Assembly (NCBI GenBank): GCA_024305745.1
Contig: JAHRBS010000013.1
Coordinates: 558,001-622,000, forward strand
DNA length: 64,000 bases
From: Polyporus tsugae
Taxonomy: Eukaryota; Basidiomycota; Agaricomycetes; Polyporales; Polyporaceae
Direction: 5' to 3'
Shown here: positions 1 through 11,793 of the stretch, in pieces
How positions within the stretch are numbered: position 1 is the stretch's first letter
Layout: each line of letters starts with the position of its first letter
Notes under the pieces: model-generated
What the model was told of the DNA's origin: nothing
Databases searched by the model: none
What the model saw: the letters and a program-made list of their open reading frames with translations, nothing else
Made by a program: the position numbers and the translations under genes

Positions 1-43
1 CAAATATGGTCATCACCCAATTTCGAAGGGATTGTGAACATAC

Positions 44-883
44 AATAGTGCTCGCGAGCATGATGTTCCGGTCGCTCACTGTTTCAGTGGGTATGAGTTA
101 TCCTGTCTCGCATATGGTATGCAGGAACACTTACGGGCCCAAAGACGGTGTGCAAAGAAACTAGTTCGTGGTGAGAAAGCCTGCGAACAGCTTCAAAAAC
201 GGGTACATACCACTGTGTGAGTGTTCCTATCAAAACCTGCGCCTCGATTAGTCGGAAGCGTTACATATCCACGGAGATCGTCTAACTCACCGTGACTCCA
301 TTCTCAAACTAAATGCATGAATGAGTTTCAACTCGGCCTACTGGTGCCCGGCACTAAACTACTCACTGCTAATGTACTGCAACACAATCCGTTAAGAAAA
401 GACCGACAGAGAAATGGACGATGGAAACTCACGCCGGGATTTGGAGAAGTTGCAACGGGTTTCCAAAATCGTTTACAACATATTCATAAAGGCCATCGAC
501 ATTCAGAATCATTGAGACAGTGTCGAGGATGCTGCATATGCCCGTAGTCGTCAGCCATGCGAAGAACATTTCCCTCGGGTACATACAACAGCAATGCAAC
601 CTTTGCAACCGACGTCAGCTTATTTCTATCGGACACGATCTGCCTTACTCACAAAGTATCTCATGTACGCAGAATCTTGACCGTTGTTCCGGAAGTACAT
701 GTAGGCTTGCAAAATTGTGATGCCATATACACTGCGCCATGTGATGGTAAGCAGGCAATATATGTACAAACGGATGGAGACGTACCCCGTTGAGAACACG
801 GTGCCGACCACAAGGCAGCCAAGAGATTCCTTGAGGGCAGCGAGGGCCGCAGGTGGAAGACCAGGCTGGACCATGGAACCCAT
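44..883 (-). CDS. DUF6534 multi-pass membrane protein, copy 1 (C-terminal part beyond the window)
   Basis: Member of the large agaricomycete DUF6534 family of multi-pass membrane proteins of unknown function. Exons read on the minus strand: 786-883, 653-731, 587-600 (14 nt), 433-531, 367-376 (10 nt), 291-308, 211-236, 135-160 and 44-78, all in phase. The peptide starts MGSMVQPGLPP and continues LGCLVVGTVFSTG, VYGITILQAYMYF (the family's first hydrophobic segments), FILDTVSMILNV, ENGVTVLIGTLTQ, then CFFAHRLWALS. The gene runs off the left edge. Exon lengths match the second copy at 9968-10822 exactly, which supports the microexons. It is divergent from the ALDH gene. The family is clear; the biological role is unknown. 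Confidence 0.8.
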
Positions 884-1994
884 GATAGACTACCGGCAGG
901 AGGGAGTGTTGACACCGCCGTAGTTCCCGGAAACGGTGCTTATATGCTTGTACGCAGGAGCTAGTCTCCGTTTCGCAAGGTTCTCTACACGCCCGTTGCG
1001 CAAGGGTCTGGAATGGCGCCTCGAGCCATCGCCATCTCCCGAACAGCGCTGATGAGTGTGCGCAAGTGGGTAGTGACAGCGGACGTTACGAATGGACGTC
1101 TCCGGGTTGAATGACGAGATGAACCGACGAGCAAATAGGTACCGCGGGTAGACGTATACCCATCCCGGGGGGACGAATAGGGAATACGCACATCGTACCT
1201 GAACATCTTCAGAGAGGCAGGTGCGGATAGATGAGAAGTTGCGACTGTCGTTGGGACCTCTCATCCTTAGGGCGTCCGACCGCGAGTCCGGTGGCGCACA
1301 GAATCGGGCGGTGTGCTGCCCCTTCCCGCTTGTGCCCGGGTTCAGCATCTAAAAATGCACGAGATCGGTGAATACTTAGGACGGCGGCTTTTGAAGGGAA
1401 GTCCGATGACGAGAAGCCATGGCGGCCATTCCTGCGCGATGGACGGCATTGACGGCCGGCTCCCATCTGTCCCGGGTGTGTTCAAGTATCAGAGGAGGAG
1501 GATCAACTGCACTGCCAATGGTCACGATGTGAGTGCTGCCTGGCGGTTGCGAACAGGGAACATGGTTCCAACTCACAATTGCAGGGCCCCGCAGGGCGTA
1601 GTGTTTCTGTCGGTGAATGCATATACCCAACTTGAATGGCTTCTGTGACCGAGACGGGCGCGTCAGTGAGCCTCTATGAATGATGTGCCTCGTATCTTGC
1701 AGTGGAGATTGGTGCGCATCTTTGTGCCAAAAAATTTGCTGAATTGTCAGAGGATGCCGATGGTGATAGAAAGGGAAGATGACAACGTTTGAGCCGATAC
1801 TGTATGCGTGGCAATCTGAGAGCCGATGGTGGCGGAGGTCGTCTATCTGTCTAGTCACCGGCGGCGCCTACCACGAGCGCCCGGACAGCCATACAACTGC
1901 CAGTGGCTCGCCTCGTGCACTGCAACCCTAAGCCTCCCTTCGTTCTCGACCACTCCAGTCTTTGTGCTGAAGCTCGGCATTGACAGTTCGAGAC
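884..1994. other. Intergenic stretch between DUF6534 copy 1 and ALDH
   Basis: About 1.1 kb between two divergent genes, so it should hold both promoters. No open frame here resembles a known protein. Parts match the equivalent stretch 10823-11793 in the second block (for example around 1640-1680 versus 11430-11470), so the spacer was duplicated with the genes. Confidence 0.5.
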
Positions 1995-4580
1995 ATGGCA
2001 GCTACCACCACTCCGTCGCAGGACTATACGCCTCTGGACGAGATTCCCAAGGTAAACTTCCAGTGAACTTCCTGATATTGTATGACACGGCTAGTACTCA
2101 GTGTACTCACACCGAGTCTGCGCTCTGTTACAGATCCATGCTCGAGCGCGACAAGCATTCAAGTCCGGAAAGACAAAGTCCATTGCTTTCCGCAAGGAAC
2201 AGATCGCACAAGTCGGATACTTGCTCAAGGATAACGAAGACAGGTTCAAAGACGCGTTGAAGCAGGACCTCGGACGTCCCTTCCTCGAGACCGAGTTGTG
2301 CGTATCGCCGGATGAACTCAGGCCCCGTGTCTATCTCTGACATCGCATCTCCCATAGCTTCGACTTTGCCCCCGTATACCTTGACGTCGCGAAGGCGTAC
2401 AACGCTGTCGACAAATGGGCTGCTCCCAAGAAAGCCGAATTCGATCTGAGCTTCTGGGCTATGGGTCCCAAGTACAGGTGCGAGCCGAAGGGCGTCGTGC
2501 TCATCATATCCCCCTTCAATGGTCCGGTCGTCTTGACTTTGTCTCCTTTGGTACGTGACTTCGCCCTACGTCCCATTGTACGATTCATCTGACGACTACC
2601 AGGTTGGCGCGATTGCGGGGGGAAACGCTGCTGTCATCAAACCCTCTGAGCACTCGCCTGCGACGAGTGCATTGTTTGCGGAGCTTATTCCCAAATACCT
2701 CGACCCCGACCTGTATCACGTCATCCAGGGTGCTATTCCCGAGACGACGAAGGTACATACGTGTTCTTCATGGCCGGATACCAGCTTGTCTGACCTTGCT
2801 TCCCTTCCAGGTGCTCGAGTTCCGTTGGGATCATAGTGCGTACATCCTTTACACGTCCTTTGGATGGCGCCGTACTAACTGTTCCCTGCTTAGTTCTGTA
2901 TATAGGTAAGCACGGGCCGTGATGGGAACTGCAAGGACATTGATATTGACGCATTGGCGGACCAGGAAACGCTCGCGTCGCGCGGATCATCTCAGCTGCG
3001 GTGTCAAAACATCTCACACCTTTAACCCTTGAGGTAACGTCAAATCGCTTCTCTTTTGCGCACAGTCTCTCATTCACTACCCTCACATCGCAGCTCGGAG
3101 GTATGCCTATGCAGGAGTAGTCTCGGTCATTTTCTAACATCGCTCGGCATCTCCAGGGAAAAACCCCGTAGTGATCGACCCCAAGACCGACCTCAAACTC
3201 GCCGCGAAGCGGATATTCTGGGGCAGATGTCTCGGTACGGGACAGGTAGATGGCTTTCTTTACATCATCCGTTGTTGCTACTGATCACCATATGTATTAT
3301 GTATTCAGATTTGCGTATGTCCCGAATATGTTCTCGTGCCGGCCCACCTTCAGGATGCCTTTGTGGAGGCGGTGAAGGAAGTGTGAGTCTTGAAATCCCT
3401 TCTCTTCTTCCACTCGTTCATCTCATGACGTGCATTAGCCATGACACGTTCTTCCCAGATGGGCCCGAGAAGTCCGACTCGCTCGGTCGGATAGTGAGCG
3501 AGGCCCACACACAACGCATCAAGAACCTCATCGACAACACGAAGGGGACAGTTGTCCTCGGTGGCGATGCCGACGTATCCAAGAAGTACATCGCGCCAAC
3601 ACTTGTCAAGGATGTACCGGGAGACGACTCTCTCATGAGCGAGTACGTCCTTCGTTCTGACGGCGTGCGGTACGCACTGACGGGCGCACCGCGCAATCAG
3701 GGAGATATTCGGCCCCGTGCTGTCAGTTATCCCCGTCAAAGACGTTGACGAAGCGATCGAGTTCATCAATGAGCGGTAGGGGATAGCTTTGCGGGCTCGA
3801 CGGCATACTCACTAACTTGGGCTTTCGCAGGGACCACCCTCTTGTCGTCTACGTCTTCTCCCAGGACAAGGCCTTCCAAGAGAAGGGTAAGTAACCACTC
3901 GGACCCGCGGGATTATCGCAGGACGCTGACGGGCCCTTCATACAGTGTTCAACAACACCCAGAGCGGCTCGGCCGTCGCGAACGACACAATGATCATCGT
4001 CGGAGGTGCGTACTCGGATTTCCCGCACAATTTTAACATGGCCCGCTCACCGTGGCCATCACTTGCACACAGTTCCCGGTCTTCCGATGGGCGGGATCGG
4101 GGAGAGCGGATGTAAGTCGCGCGTTTCATAGCTGCTTCGATCACTGCATGGGACCCTTATCATATGCCATCCCGGCCAGATGGATACTACACGGGGCAAG
4201 ACATGTTCGAGCAATTCACCCACAAGCGAGCGTGTATAGACAACCCCAGCTGGTAAGCAGTGCGTTTCGTCCTTCCGTCGCCACGTTGACACCTGTTTTG
4301 CTAGGGTGGACAAGGTCGGCTTCGGCTGCAGGTATCCCCCGTACAAGGTATGTTTCAGTCTTCCTTCTTTCAAAACGCTCGGGCTGAAGGCATTGGCATT
4401 TCCCTTGCCCCTCGACAGTCCCTCAAGCCTCTGCAAGCACTCTTCCCGTCCCTTCCACCTCGCCCGGGAAAGCGTGGCGGCTCGTCAAAGAGGTGGGCGT
4501 TGTGGCTGTCGGCCGTCGCTCTTGTTGTCATTGCCGGTTCACTGACTCAGAACGGTGGCATCAAGCTGATCTCGCTCTGA
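1995..4580 (+). CDS. Class 3 (fatty) aldehyde dehydrogenase with C-terminal membrane anchor
   Basis: NAD(P)-dependent oxidation of long-chain aldehydes to acids, presumably at a membrane. Eighteen exons: 1995-2051, 2134-2297, 2358-2550, 2603-2752, 2811-2835, 2894-2905, 2966-3033, 3094-3100, 3157-3245, 3309-3382, 3439-3642, 3701-3775, 3831-3886, 3946-4005, 4073-4111, 4180-4252, 4305-4347, 4419-4580; summed they give 516 codons plus stop. Visible motifs are [35 protein letters not shown] (catalytic Glu region), [11 protein letters not shown] (catalytic Cys), EEIFGPVL and [11 protein letters not shown]. The C-terminus ends in a basic stretch and a hydrophobic segment ([15 protein letters not shown]), like tail-anchored fatty aldehyde dehydrogenases. 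Exons of 12 nt and 7 nt are needed to keep the frame. The start is supported by the coding sequence [11 protein letters not shown] before the first intron. Confidence 0.93.
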
Positions 4581-4983
4581 ACACTTGATCCATGTTTCTC
4601 ATCTGGACAAGTCCGAATATGCTTGTATCGGTTGTGCCCCCTACTCCGAGTCGGTCGAGAGAACATCGGCGAGCCGTGTGCTCCAGTTTGTCTCCGATAG
4701 TTGTGCTGTAGTACGTTACTCATGTCCGGTACTCCTTGACCAGTATATAGTAGCGTAGTAGAACATTTACCTCAGTCGCGTATACCCGGTTCCGAGTACT
4801 ATATCTCTCTGGTTCCTTGCCAACTTGTATAAGGCGATATCGATGCGCGCCCGAGACGCCCGACAAGCGACATGCAATCAGCGCTGCGGCGCCAGCGTTT
4901 ACATCGTGTTTTCGACCACCATGACCGCCTTTACAAGTTCGCTGCCCATATGCTGGACCTCCGACTCTGTTGTCCACCTCAGC
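4581..4983. other. Spacer after ALDH
   Basis: 3' flank of the ALDH gene and upstream flank of decayed family member A. Open frames on the minus strand here are not protein-like. I see nothing else. Confidence 0.4.
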
Positions 4984-6100
4984 ATGTCCAAGTCGTCTGC
5001 GAAGCGTCAAACAACTCTTAAGCATGCATAAGCGCACTCCCGGAACAGCCGCTCGTTCAACGGTCGCGACCAACTTGAACTCGGGCGAAGGTCGTGCCTG
5101 CACGTCCGCAAGTCGGCGAGACTACCTGACGAGAATTAGAGTTCCTGAGGATACATGGTGCGCAGTTCTGCTGTGATTCTGGATGATGAGAGCATCCAAC
5201 GGTCCCATCTATCTCGCAGATATCGAAGACTAAGACTAGCGGTATCGCCTGAAAACGCACTGGAAGGACCAGGGAAGGACCTCGACGGGCTTGCGTTCGC
5301 CAAGAAGAGCCTGAGGTCCGTGGTCTGATGTGCCGCTCTCCACTTCGATCATGTTCCAATAACATTTTTGTGCAGCGTCGTGGTCTGAGGGTACTGGCAC
5401 GACATCTTCCTCTGCAAAGAACGGGATGTCGAGCGAAAGGCTTGGGAACGACACTGCGGGCCAGAGGGTTTTGACGCTTAGTGAGTATGCCATAAGTCTC
5501 TGCTTCTCGCCATCTCATTTTGGGCACGTCCATCCTTCTGCCTCCGCACAGCTGGATGAAGCTCCGTGAAGCCACGAAAGGCGGAGTCAGGGACTACTCG
5601 CGCCAGTTAGGCCCCACGGAGAGCCAACCGCGACCACGGCGTGGCCTGTGAAAAGCATCCGAAGCGCATATACCCCAACGTCGTTCCAGCATGGGAGCCC
5701 TACGACGTGGTTGCCGTCTCTGGTGAGCGTTCCTGTGTCAAGGAAGCTATGCAGCGGTGGGTCTGGGACGTGTGTGCACCAAAGCTTGATGAACTCTCTA
5801 TCACTTGAATGTCGAGCTGGTTGCCGCGTGGCTCGCCAGCGTACCTCCCGAGGGTGCCAAGTGGGATGTGCTGGGCCGAAGAAGGCAGCTTTGGACGTCG
5901 CGTCGCCGTACCCCGTGGAACCCTCAGGCTCAGAACCGCTTTCTTCCTCGCCCAATATCACAAGGTGCTTTCTCGCGCGGCAAGAGCCTCCAAGGTGAGC
6001 ATTGGATATGGGAAGCCAGTGCACCGGATCGCGGATCGCCATAGCTGTAAGCTGGATCTGGCGGGTATTATAGCGTGGACGGCTTTAAACGGGTTTCGCG
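4984..6100 (+). pseudogene. Decayed member A of an unrecognised protein family (paralogue of 16853-18426)
   Basis: Pieces of the protein encoded at 16853-18426 can be followed in order. They are a start MSKSSAKRQTTLKHA that hits a stop; YRLKTHWKD out of frame; CKERDVERKAWERH then GPEGFDA (5430-5479); an intron in the same place; WMKLREATKGGVRDYSRQ; RWVWDVCAPKLDE; and KKAALDVASPYPVEPSGSEP near 5890. The intact copy has YKERDIKRRAWERH, GPEAFDK and APTYPPRPTEP. Member A has an in-frame TGA just before the KERD block where B has CAG, plus further frame breaks, so it is read as a pseudogene. Limits are approximate. What the family does is unknown. Confidence 0.65.
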
Positions 6101-6681
6101 GCGATCTTCTCTCAAGGTGATCGAGGAGGGCAGCGTCCGTGCCGAGGGGTAGGATACGGCACGCTGCGATGTATAGGACCAGGTACGTTCCTAGTCATCC
6201 ATGTTTACATATGCGCTGGGTAACGGGAAGTCTTCAGGACGAGAATCTCGGAATGGAAATCCCACGGCTACAGAACAGCGTTCTATCGGCATGATGTGTC
6301 GGTGTAGATAAATACTGCATACGTATCAATGGTGAGTTCTATCGCCTCGAGTGTACTGGCATACACGATGAACTCATTCTTCTGTGGCGGATATATCAAA
6401 CACGACCGGGGGGAGAGCCGAGCGGGATGTCATTTTGGACTGGGCGCCTATGGAGTCGTAAGTCGGTTGTGTCAATCGGTGCTCGGTTTCTCTTTCGATC
6501 CGCCACACACCATTTCTTCCACGCACTATGACACAATCCCCTCTCGCACGGATATAACGCGTTCTTGCAATCCTCGTCGAATCCAAAGCCTCTGTCTCTC
6601 AGCCCACACCACGTCCAAGTCGCTTCCCACCTCGGCCTCGGTCAACCTGTTCTTTAGCCAAGACGTCTACTCACCCTCGCC
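6101..6681. other. Upstream region of the HNH-like gene
   Basis: No recognisable gene. Pyrimidine-rich stretches lie close to the ATG at 6682, as in many basidiomycete promoters. A 135-codon open frame at 6329-6736 overlaps the start of the next gene and looks like a shadow. Confidence 0.4.
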
Positions 6682-8207
6682 ATGCCTTTCAGTCAACCCT
6701 TTGACGACGCATTTAGACGGGAAGTTGAGGTTATGATTCAGGACTCGACTCTATCCGATGATACGCTACACACCGGCGCAGAGCGGTATCTCCAAGTCCT
6801 CGCTCATCCCTCCTTCGGAGACATAGACCAGCCAGCATGGGTCCGCCGCATCCAACGATTCTGGGGGCTATCAATCACGTACACGTCGATCAAACTCTTC
6901 CACGGGTTGTACCACACAGCGGACGAGCTAGGGTTAGCATCTGGAAGACGCTATGTCTCGGCCACCATCTGTCTCTGTGCCAGCCATGCCGCGACCACCT
7001 CCGATTCGCTCCAGGATAAACCGAGGCGCATAGCGGAGGCTTTATCTCAGCTTGCTTCAGCGTGGATAGCGTTCATGCTCTGGCCATGTGAGTCCGCTTG
7101 TCTGTCTCATGAATCTGACTCATTGGATCCCAGTCTTTGTCGATGGAGTCAAGGCCTCCCAAGAGCTGCTTGCAAGGCCCATGTCCCTGCTACATATTCC
7201 CGAATTCGAAAGGGTGGCGCCACCTAGCCATGACGGACGCCGCTTGGTCGTCAAGGAAGATGTAAGCATGACGGTGCTAGGTGCACGTCTTGCTGTCTGC
7301 TGACAACTTTTCGCAGCTTCTGAAAAGGAGCGGATATATCTGCTTCATGTCGGGTTGTGTTCACTCCCGTGCGCCACGTGAGCAGTTCTTTGGCGGCTCT
7401 GACATCGTGACGATCAGCGACCTGCAAGTCACGCATATCTTCCGACCTCCGTGTTCTATGCGCGAACGTGGCATGCGGGAAGACGACGAGGTACGCACAT
7501 CCAGCACCATCCCGACTCTCTGATTATCTCCTGACCTCTTCTGTAGGTCGTTACATCTGACATTCTGAAGCATTATTGCAACCCCGTCAGCGTTGACTAC
7601 ATAGAGGTTCAGGAGGGAGTCACAGAGGCGCGGAACTCCTTGGTGATGGAGGCGAACAGCTGCGAGGCTTTCAACACCTTCAGGTGGCGTCTGCACCCGA
7701 GTCCGGTGTGTATTCCCTGCCCGCCTGCACGCGCTTCCGCCTTCTATTTGCCTGACACTCGCTGGTTAGGTTGCGAACCAATATCGCGTCGAGGTTCATC
7801 AGCGGTACAGCTTCGCAAGCCTTCCGAGTTCGTTCACGTTCGAGGACCAGAGCCACAATTACTCTTCCTCTTCTGACCGCCCTACCCCGCTCAGCTCGAG
7901 TTGCGGAAATCCTCTGTCGCCACGGCGTCAGGCCCGCATCTCGCAGCGCCACGTCGACGCTCCCAGCGCAGAGCTGCTGCGTGTGCACGCGGCGTTTGCA
8001 GGCGCAATGCAGCTGAGCGGGGCTATAACGGCGTTTGACGCAATATTTTACTCGTGTGGACGGTTGGACGAGTCATGTGTTCCGGGTGCAAGTGGGAGCA
8101 TCTTCTTGCAGTCCGTGGTTGCATATGAGGGGCGAGACGTATGCCTGGATAGTGAGATGCGTAGGAGGAGGGGGAGGCTGCCAGTGGAAGGGACGGCAGA
8201 CGATTAG
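6682..8207 (+). CDS. HNH-nuclease-like protein (HNH_2 type, fungal)
   Basis: Five exons (6682-7087, 7134-7261, 7317-7490, 7547-7705, 7770-8207) give 434 residues. The order matches fungal proteins with an HNH_2 domain: a variable N-terminal half, then LLKRSGYICFMSG (Cys-rich start of the domain), SDLQVTHIFRP (first His region), TSDILKHYCNP, NSLVMEANSCEAFNTFRWRL, and the typical tail ending VDAPSAELLRVHAAFAGAMQ. In relatives the Asn strand is followed by a His (pattern N-x-H-x-x-F). Here that position reads Cys (SCEAF), so metal-dependent nuclease activity may be lost. Family members are abundant in agaricomycetes; the cellular role is unclear. It lies between the two copies of the duplicated block. 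Confidence 0.8.
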
Positions 8208-9112
8208 ACAGTTGCCATACTTTATGTCCTAATGTCTTGACTTTATTTCTTGATTTGACAGAAAAGTCGTGTTGCACGGTATTAGTGCGGAAATTCATCA
8301 CGGTAACGATAGTATGTACTAGCACTTTTGTTCCCTGGTAGAGGTCGGCCGAATGATTGTGTAGGTCGCAAAGGTGTGCGTGCGTGTGCACGAGTTTGAC
8401 GCTTCGCAGACAACATATCGAAATGATCATAGAACGGACCCGGCCAAATTGCATTAATGGAGAGTGTTGTTTGGGGGCAGGACGAGAAAGACGCTAGCCC
8501 GCTAACTGGACCCACCGGAGACTAGGCAGTGTGGCTCGCCTCAACGTCCCAACTTCCTGGAAACAAGTTCTCAATGTTCTCAACACAAGTCTAGCAAAAT
8601 ACTACAAAGTTCCGGCAGAAATATAAATGCGACATTCCGTTTTCTACGCATTCCTCTTTGATCCTCCTTCTGGCACCCAGGTCGGTGCGAACGAGGAAGC
8701 ATGCCATCACCCGCTAAGCACCATGGATGCTCTATGTATGCGCGACATCCTTCCGATGGAACCGTTAGACAAAATAGGCACTCCTGAAGAATGGTATACG
8801 AACTACCGTTTTCCCAGTGGACGGGAGGAAGCCTGACATGCGATCATACGACTATGGGATCATCAGTGCGATCAGACGAGCACAACATGTAATTTCGGGA
8901 GACACAAACACTCTCAGTGACCGACCGTTCACCGGTTCTCCATTGCTTCCCGTTTCCAGAGGTCGATGAGTTCATGGAATTGAGGATATCACTGCCTAAC
9001 TCTACGGCATGTTTTCTGTCTTCCTTGACGATGGATCTTTGCGCGTTGAGCCTACAAGGTGAATCTATTAGTCACCTACTGAAGACTATCCGTGAACTGC
9101 CCGGAGAATGAC
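8208..9112. other. Spacer with small open frames
   Basis: About 0.9 kb between the HNH-like gene and the second DUF6534 gene (convergent ends). Open frames of 70 codons (8627-8836) and 65 codons (8917-9111) occur but resemble nothing I recognise. Confidence 0.4.
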
Positions 9113-10822
9113 CTACGTTGCGAGGAGAGTATTACAGTACACTGACATCGACCGACACTCGTCAGCAGAACGATCAGAGAGATGGTATGCATATGTCCAC
9201 GTACATCTTCCATCTAAGAGAGCGAATGGGAGGAAGATGAAGCGTCCCGGAAGAGCGACCGTCTAGACAAGCCCAGTGAGTCGTCAGAGCTTTCCCAAGT
9301 ACGAAAACACGCACGGTGATCATGTGGCCGGCCTGGCAAATACTGGTTCGCAAAGCGCTATCAGCGGTGACTTTACAGAGCGCCCAACTCATCGCTTTTG
9401 GAGCTCACGCAGTAAGGGCCCCCCGGTTCACGACGTATATAATCAGCCGGTTGATAATTGAATCCATTCTGGGCAACAAAGGTTCAAATTGGCACACTTT
9501 GCTGTCAAAAGAACAAAACGTACCTCTTGAATCCAGTCCTTTTAGAGTGAAGGTAGTAGGAAAGCGACGCCGCAATGAGGACATCGCATATGACGCTCAG
9601 GCCGTTCGCAAAGCCAGAGAGAATCCTGGTCTCGATGGAACTGAGGAAAAGGGTTTCTTTGTGTGTGTATCTAGTGGTTCGTCGTTTGTGAGTGTTGTGG
9701 TGGCAGGGGCTGCTATGCGGTGCACGTACAGATTGACGGATATGGCTGAGACAAAGTTGGAATATCAGCGACTTTATGACATCGGGACTCCGCTTGCGAT
9801 GGTACCGACATACCCATCCCGGAACCTGCAGAGGGATGAACGTCATGATTTGGGTCCTGGGTAGATGTCAATCCACGTACCACAAGAGCACACAGCAAGA
9901 ATGATCTAACAACCCCCATCCTTTGAGTGATTGCCTGACTGCGATTGCGAAGAGACTGTGGACCTACGATGCTGCTCACAAGCGCGACATTCCCCTTGCT
10001 TACTGTTACGATATGTGGTAGTGGTTATCCTGTCCCATATATAGTATGCAAGACGACTTACGAGCCCAAAGGCGGTGTGCGAAGTAGCTAGTTGGTGGTG
10101 AGAAGGCGTCACGGTGACGACAGGTTTGACAATGGGCACATACCACTGGGTGAGTGTTCCGATCAGGACCTGGGAAACAGTTAGTTTGAACCGTCAAACG
10201 TGCGGAGAGAGCGTCGAAGTCACCGTGACCCCATTCTCCCACTGAAACCATGATCAGTACCCACTCGTGTTATTATTATCCAGCACTATGTACTGACCGC
10301 CATTATGCTGTAAATTAATATAAGTACTGGGAGAACCCCAACAACGAAACGGAGGATGAGAACTCACGGGGTGGCTTTGAGAAGTAGGAACGGGTTTCCG
10401 AAGTCGGATACGACGTAGTGACACAGGATATTGACCATCAGAACCAACGAGAGAGTTTCGAGGGCGCTACATGCAGCCGTTAATTACGGGAAGCATAACT
10501 TCCTCGCGTACATACAACAGGAGTGCAACCTTTAAAACCAAGATTAGCTTATGTTCGACAGACACAAGTTGGCTTGCTGACGAATGATTTCATGTGTATA
10601 GAGTCTCGACCACTGTTCCCGAAGTATATGTAGGCTTGCAAAATGGTGATACCGTATACACTGTCGCGTGAGATGATCAGTCCGACATGGGTGGGTAGAG
10701 AATTCAAGTTCAAGTGGGACGCACCCCGTTGCAAGAATTGTGCCGACAACAAGGCAGGTAAGAGATTCCTTGAACGTCGCAGGAACCGCGGGTGGCAGCC
10801 CAAGTTGAACTACTGGCGGCAT
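9113..10822 (-). CDS. DUF6534 multi-pass membrane protein, copy 2
   Basis: Second copy of the DUF6534 gene. 5' exons are 10725-10822, 10582-10660, 10516-10529, 10368-10466, 10298-10307, 10224-10241, 10144-10169, 10062-10087 and 9968-10002, all equal in length to copy 1. 3' exons include 9524-9640 with the family signature GFANGLSVICDVLIAASLSY then YLHSKRTGFKR, 9409-9468 (DSIINRLIIYVVNRGALTA), 9315-9357, 9205-9262 (VALPGRFIFLPFALLDGR) and 9113-9141 (LYCNTLLAT, then stop). Exons between 9641 and 9967 were not resolved. The protein ends a few residues earlier than usual (relatives continue ATLNAR). Two donors differ from copy 1 (GTCAGC, GTCAGT), yet the frame is kept, so the gene is probably functional. 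Role unknown. Confidence 0.8.
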
Positions 10823-11793
10823 GAGAGATAAGTAGCGGGGGAAGATATTGCCGTGGGTCCCGAGAAACGCTGCTTATATGCCAGTATGGAAGCTAGGTCA
10901 TGCGTCTGGCTATCCCCGCACCAGCATTAGCCGTTGTCATTTCTCGACAGCACTGATGGACCCACGCAAGTGGGTAGTCACGACCAGAAACTTTACTGCC
11001 ACATTTACTTACGAGGAACGGACGCCGGCGAGCCCAAGGACGATGGTGGCAAACGGTACCCATAGCCACGCGTACATCTGGATACAAATAATGCACCTTG
11101 ACCGTCTCTCCGAGGCAGATATGGCTAGACGAGTCGCTGGTGCCGTTGGCATTCCTCGTCCTGGCAACCGAGGGGTGCAGAATTGACCGGGCTGTGGGTT
11201 TCCGCTGGTGCCGGGGCTCGGGTGACTGCCAAGAAAATGGCACCGACGAATACAGCGCAGAGCGGCTTGTTGAAGGAGACCAATTGAGGAGAATTGGAGG
11301 CTATCACTGGCTCCAACCGGTATTGTCACGCTGAGTGCCGCAAGCAGCGTGAACACCACACAGGCTTCCGACTTATTGTCGCAGAACTCAGCATGGCGTC
11401 GTGTTCCTCGCATTAGTAAATGTACGCAATCGCTTCTGTGACAGGCATGTCAGCGTTAAACCTCTATGAAGTCCGTGTTCGCACCGTACCGTTTCCTCAT
11501 TTGCCAACAGAGGTCGGTGTCCATCGAATGGAAGCTGGGGTAGGGGGCCGAGAACCCCATATGCGATGTAAAGAAGACATTGAGGAGTGTTACAAGCCTG
11601 GTGGCGCGCGAGTCGCCGACGGCCCCGTCGAGGATCCCCGATGAGCGGCGAGACAACCATCACGTATGTAGAACTTGACTTGAAGTTGAATAGTGGCAAC
11701 GCCGGTGGGCCTCCGATGGTGCACCCTGCAGCTTCCCTTTGTTCTCGACACCACCTTTGCTTATGTTGCATCCCAACGTCGACAGTTCGAGGG
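10823..11793. other. Spacer in the right duplicated block
   Basis: Equivalent of 884-1994. Minus-strand frames near 11125-11413 contain a hydrophobic run (CAVFVGAIFLAV) vaguely like a DUF6534 start, but no gene can be supported. Confidence 0.35.

Larger units (their letters stand above)
1..2297 (+). repeat. Segmental duplication, left copy (DUF6534 to ALDH exon 2)
   Basis: This block matches 9968-12010 in gene order, orientation and exon lengths: a DUF6534 gene on minus, a spacer, then ALDH exons 1 and 2 on plus. The left limit is unknown because the window begins inside the DUF6534 gene. Divergence is substantial at DNA level, so the duplication is not recent. Confidence 0.8.
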
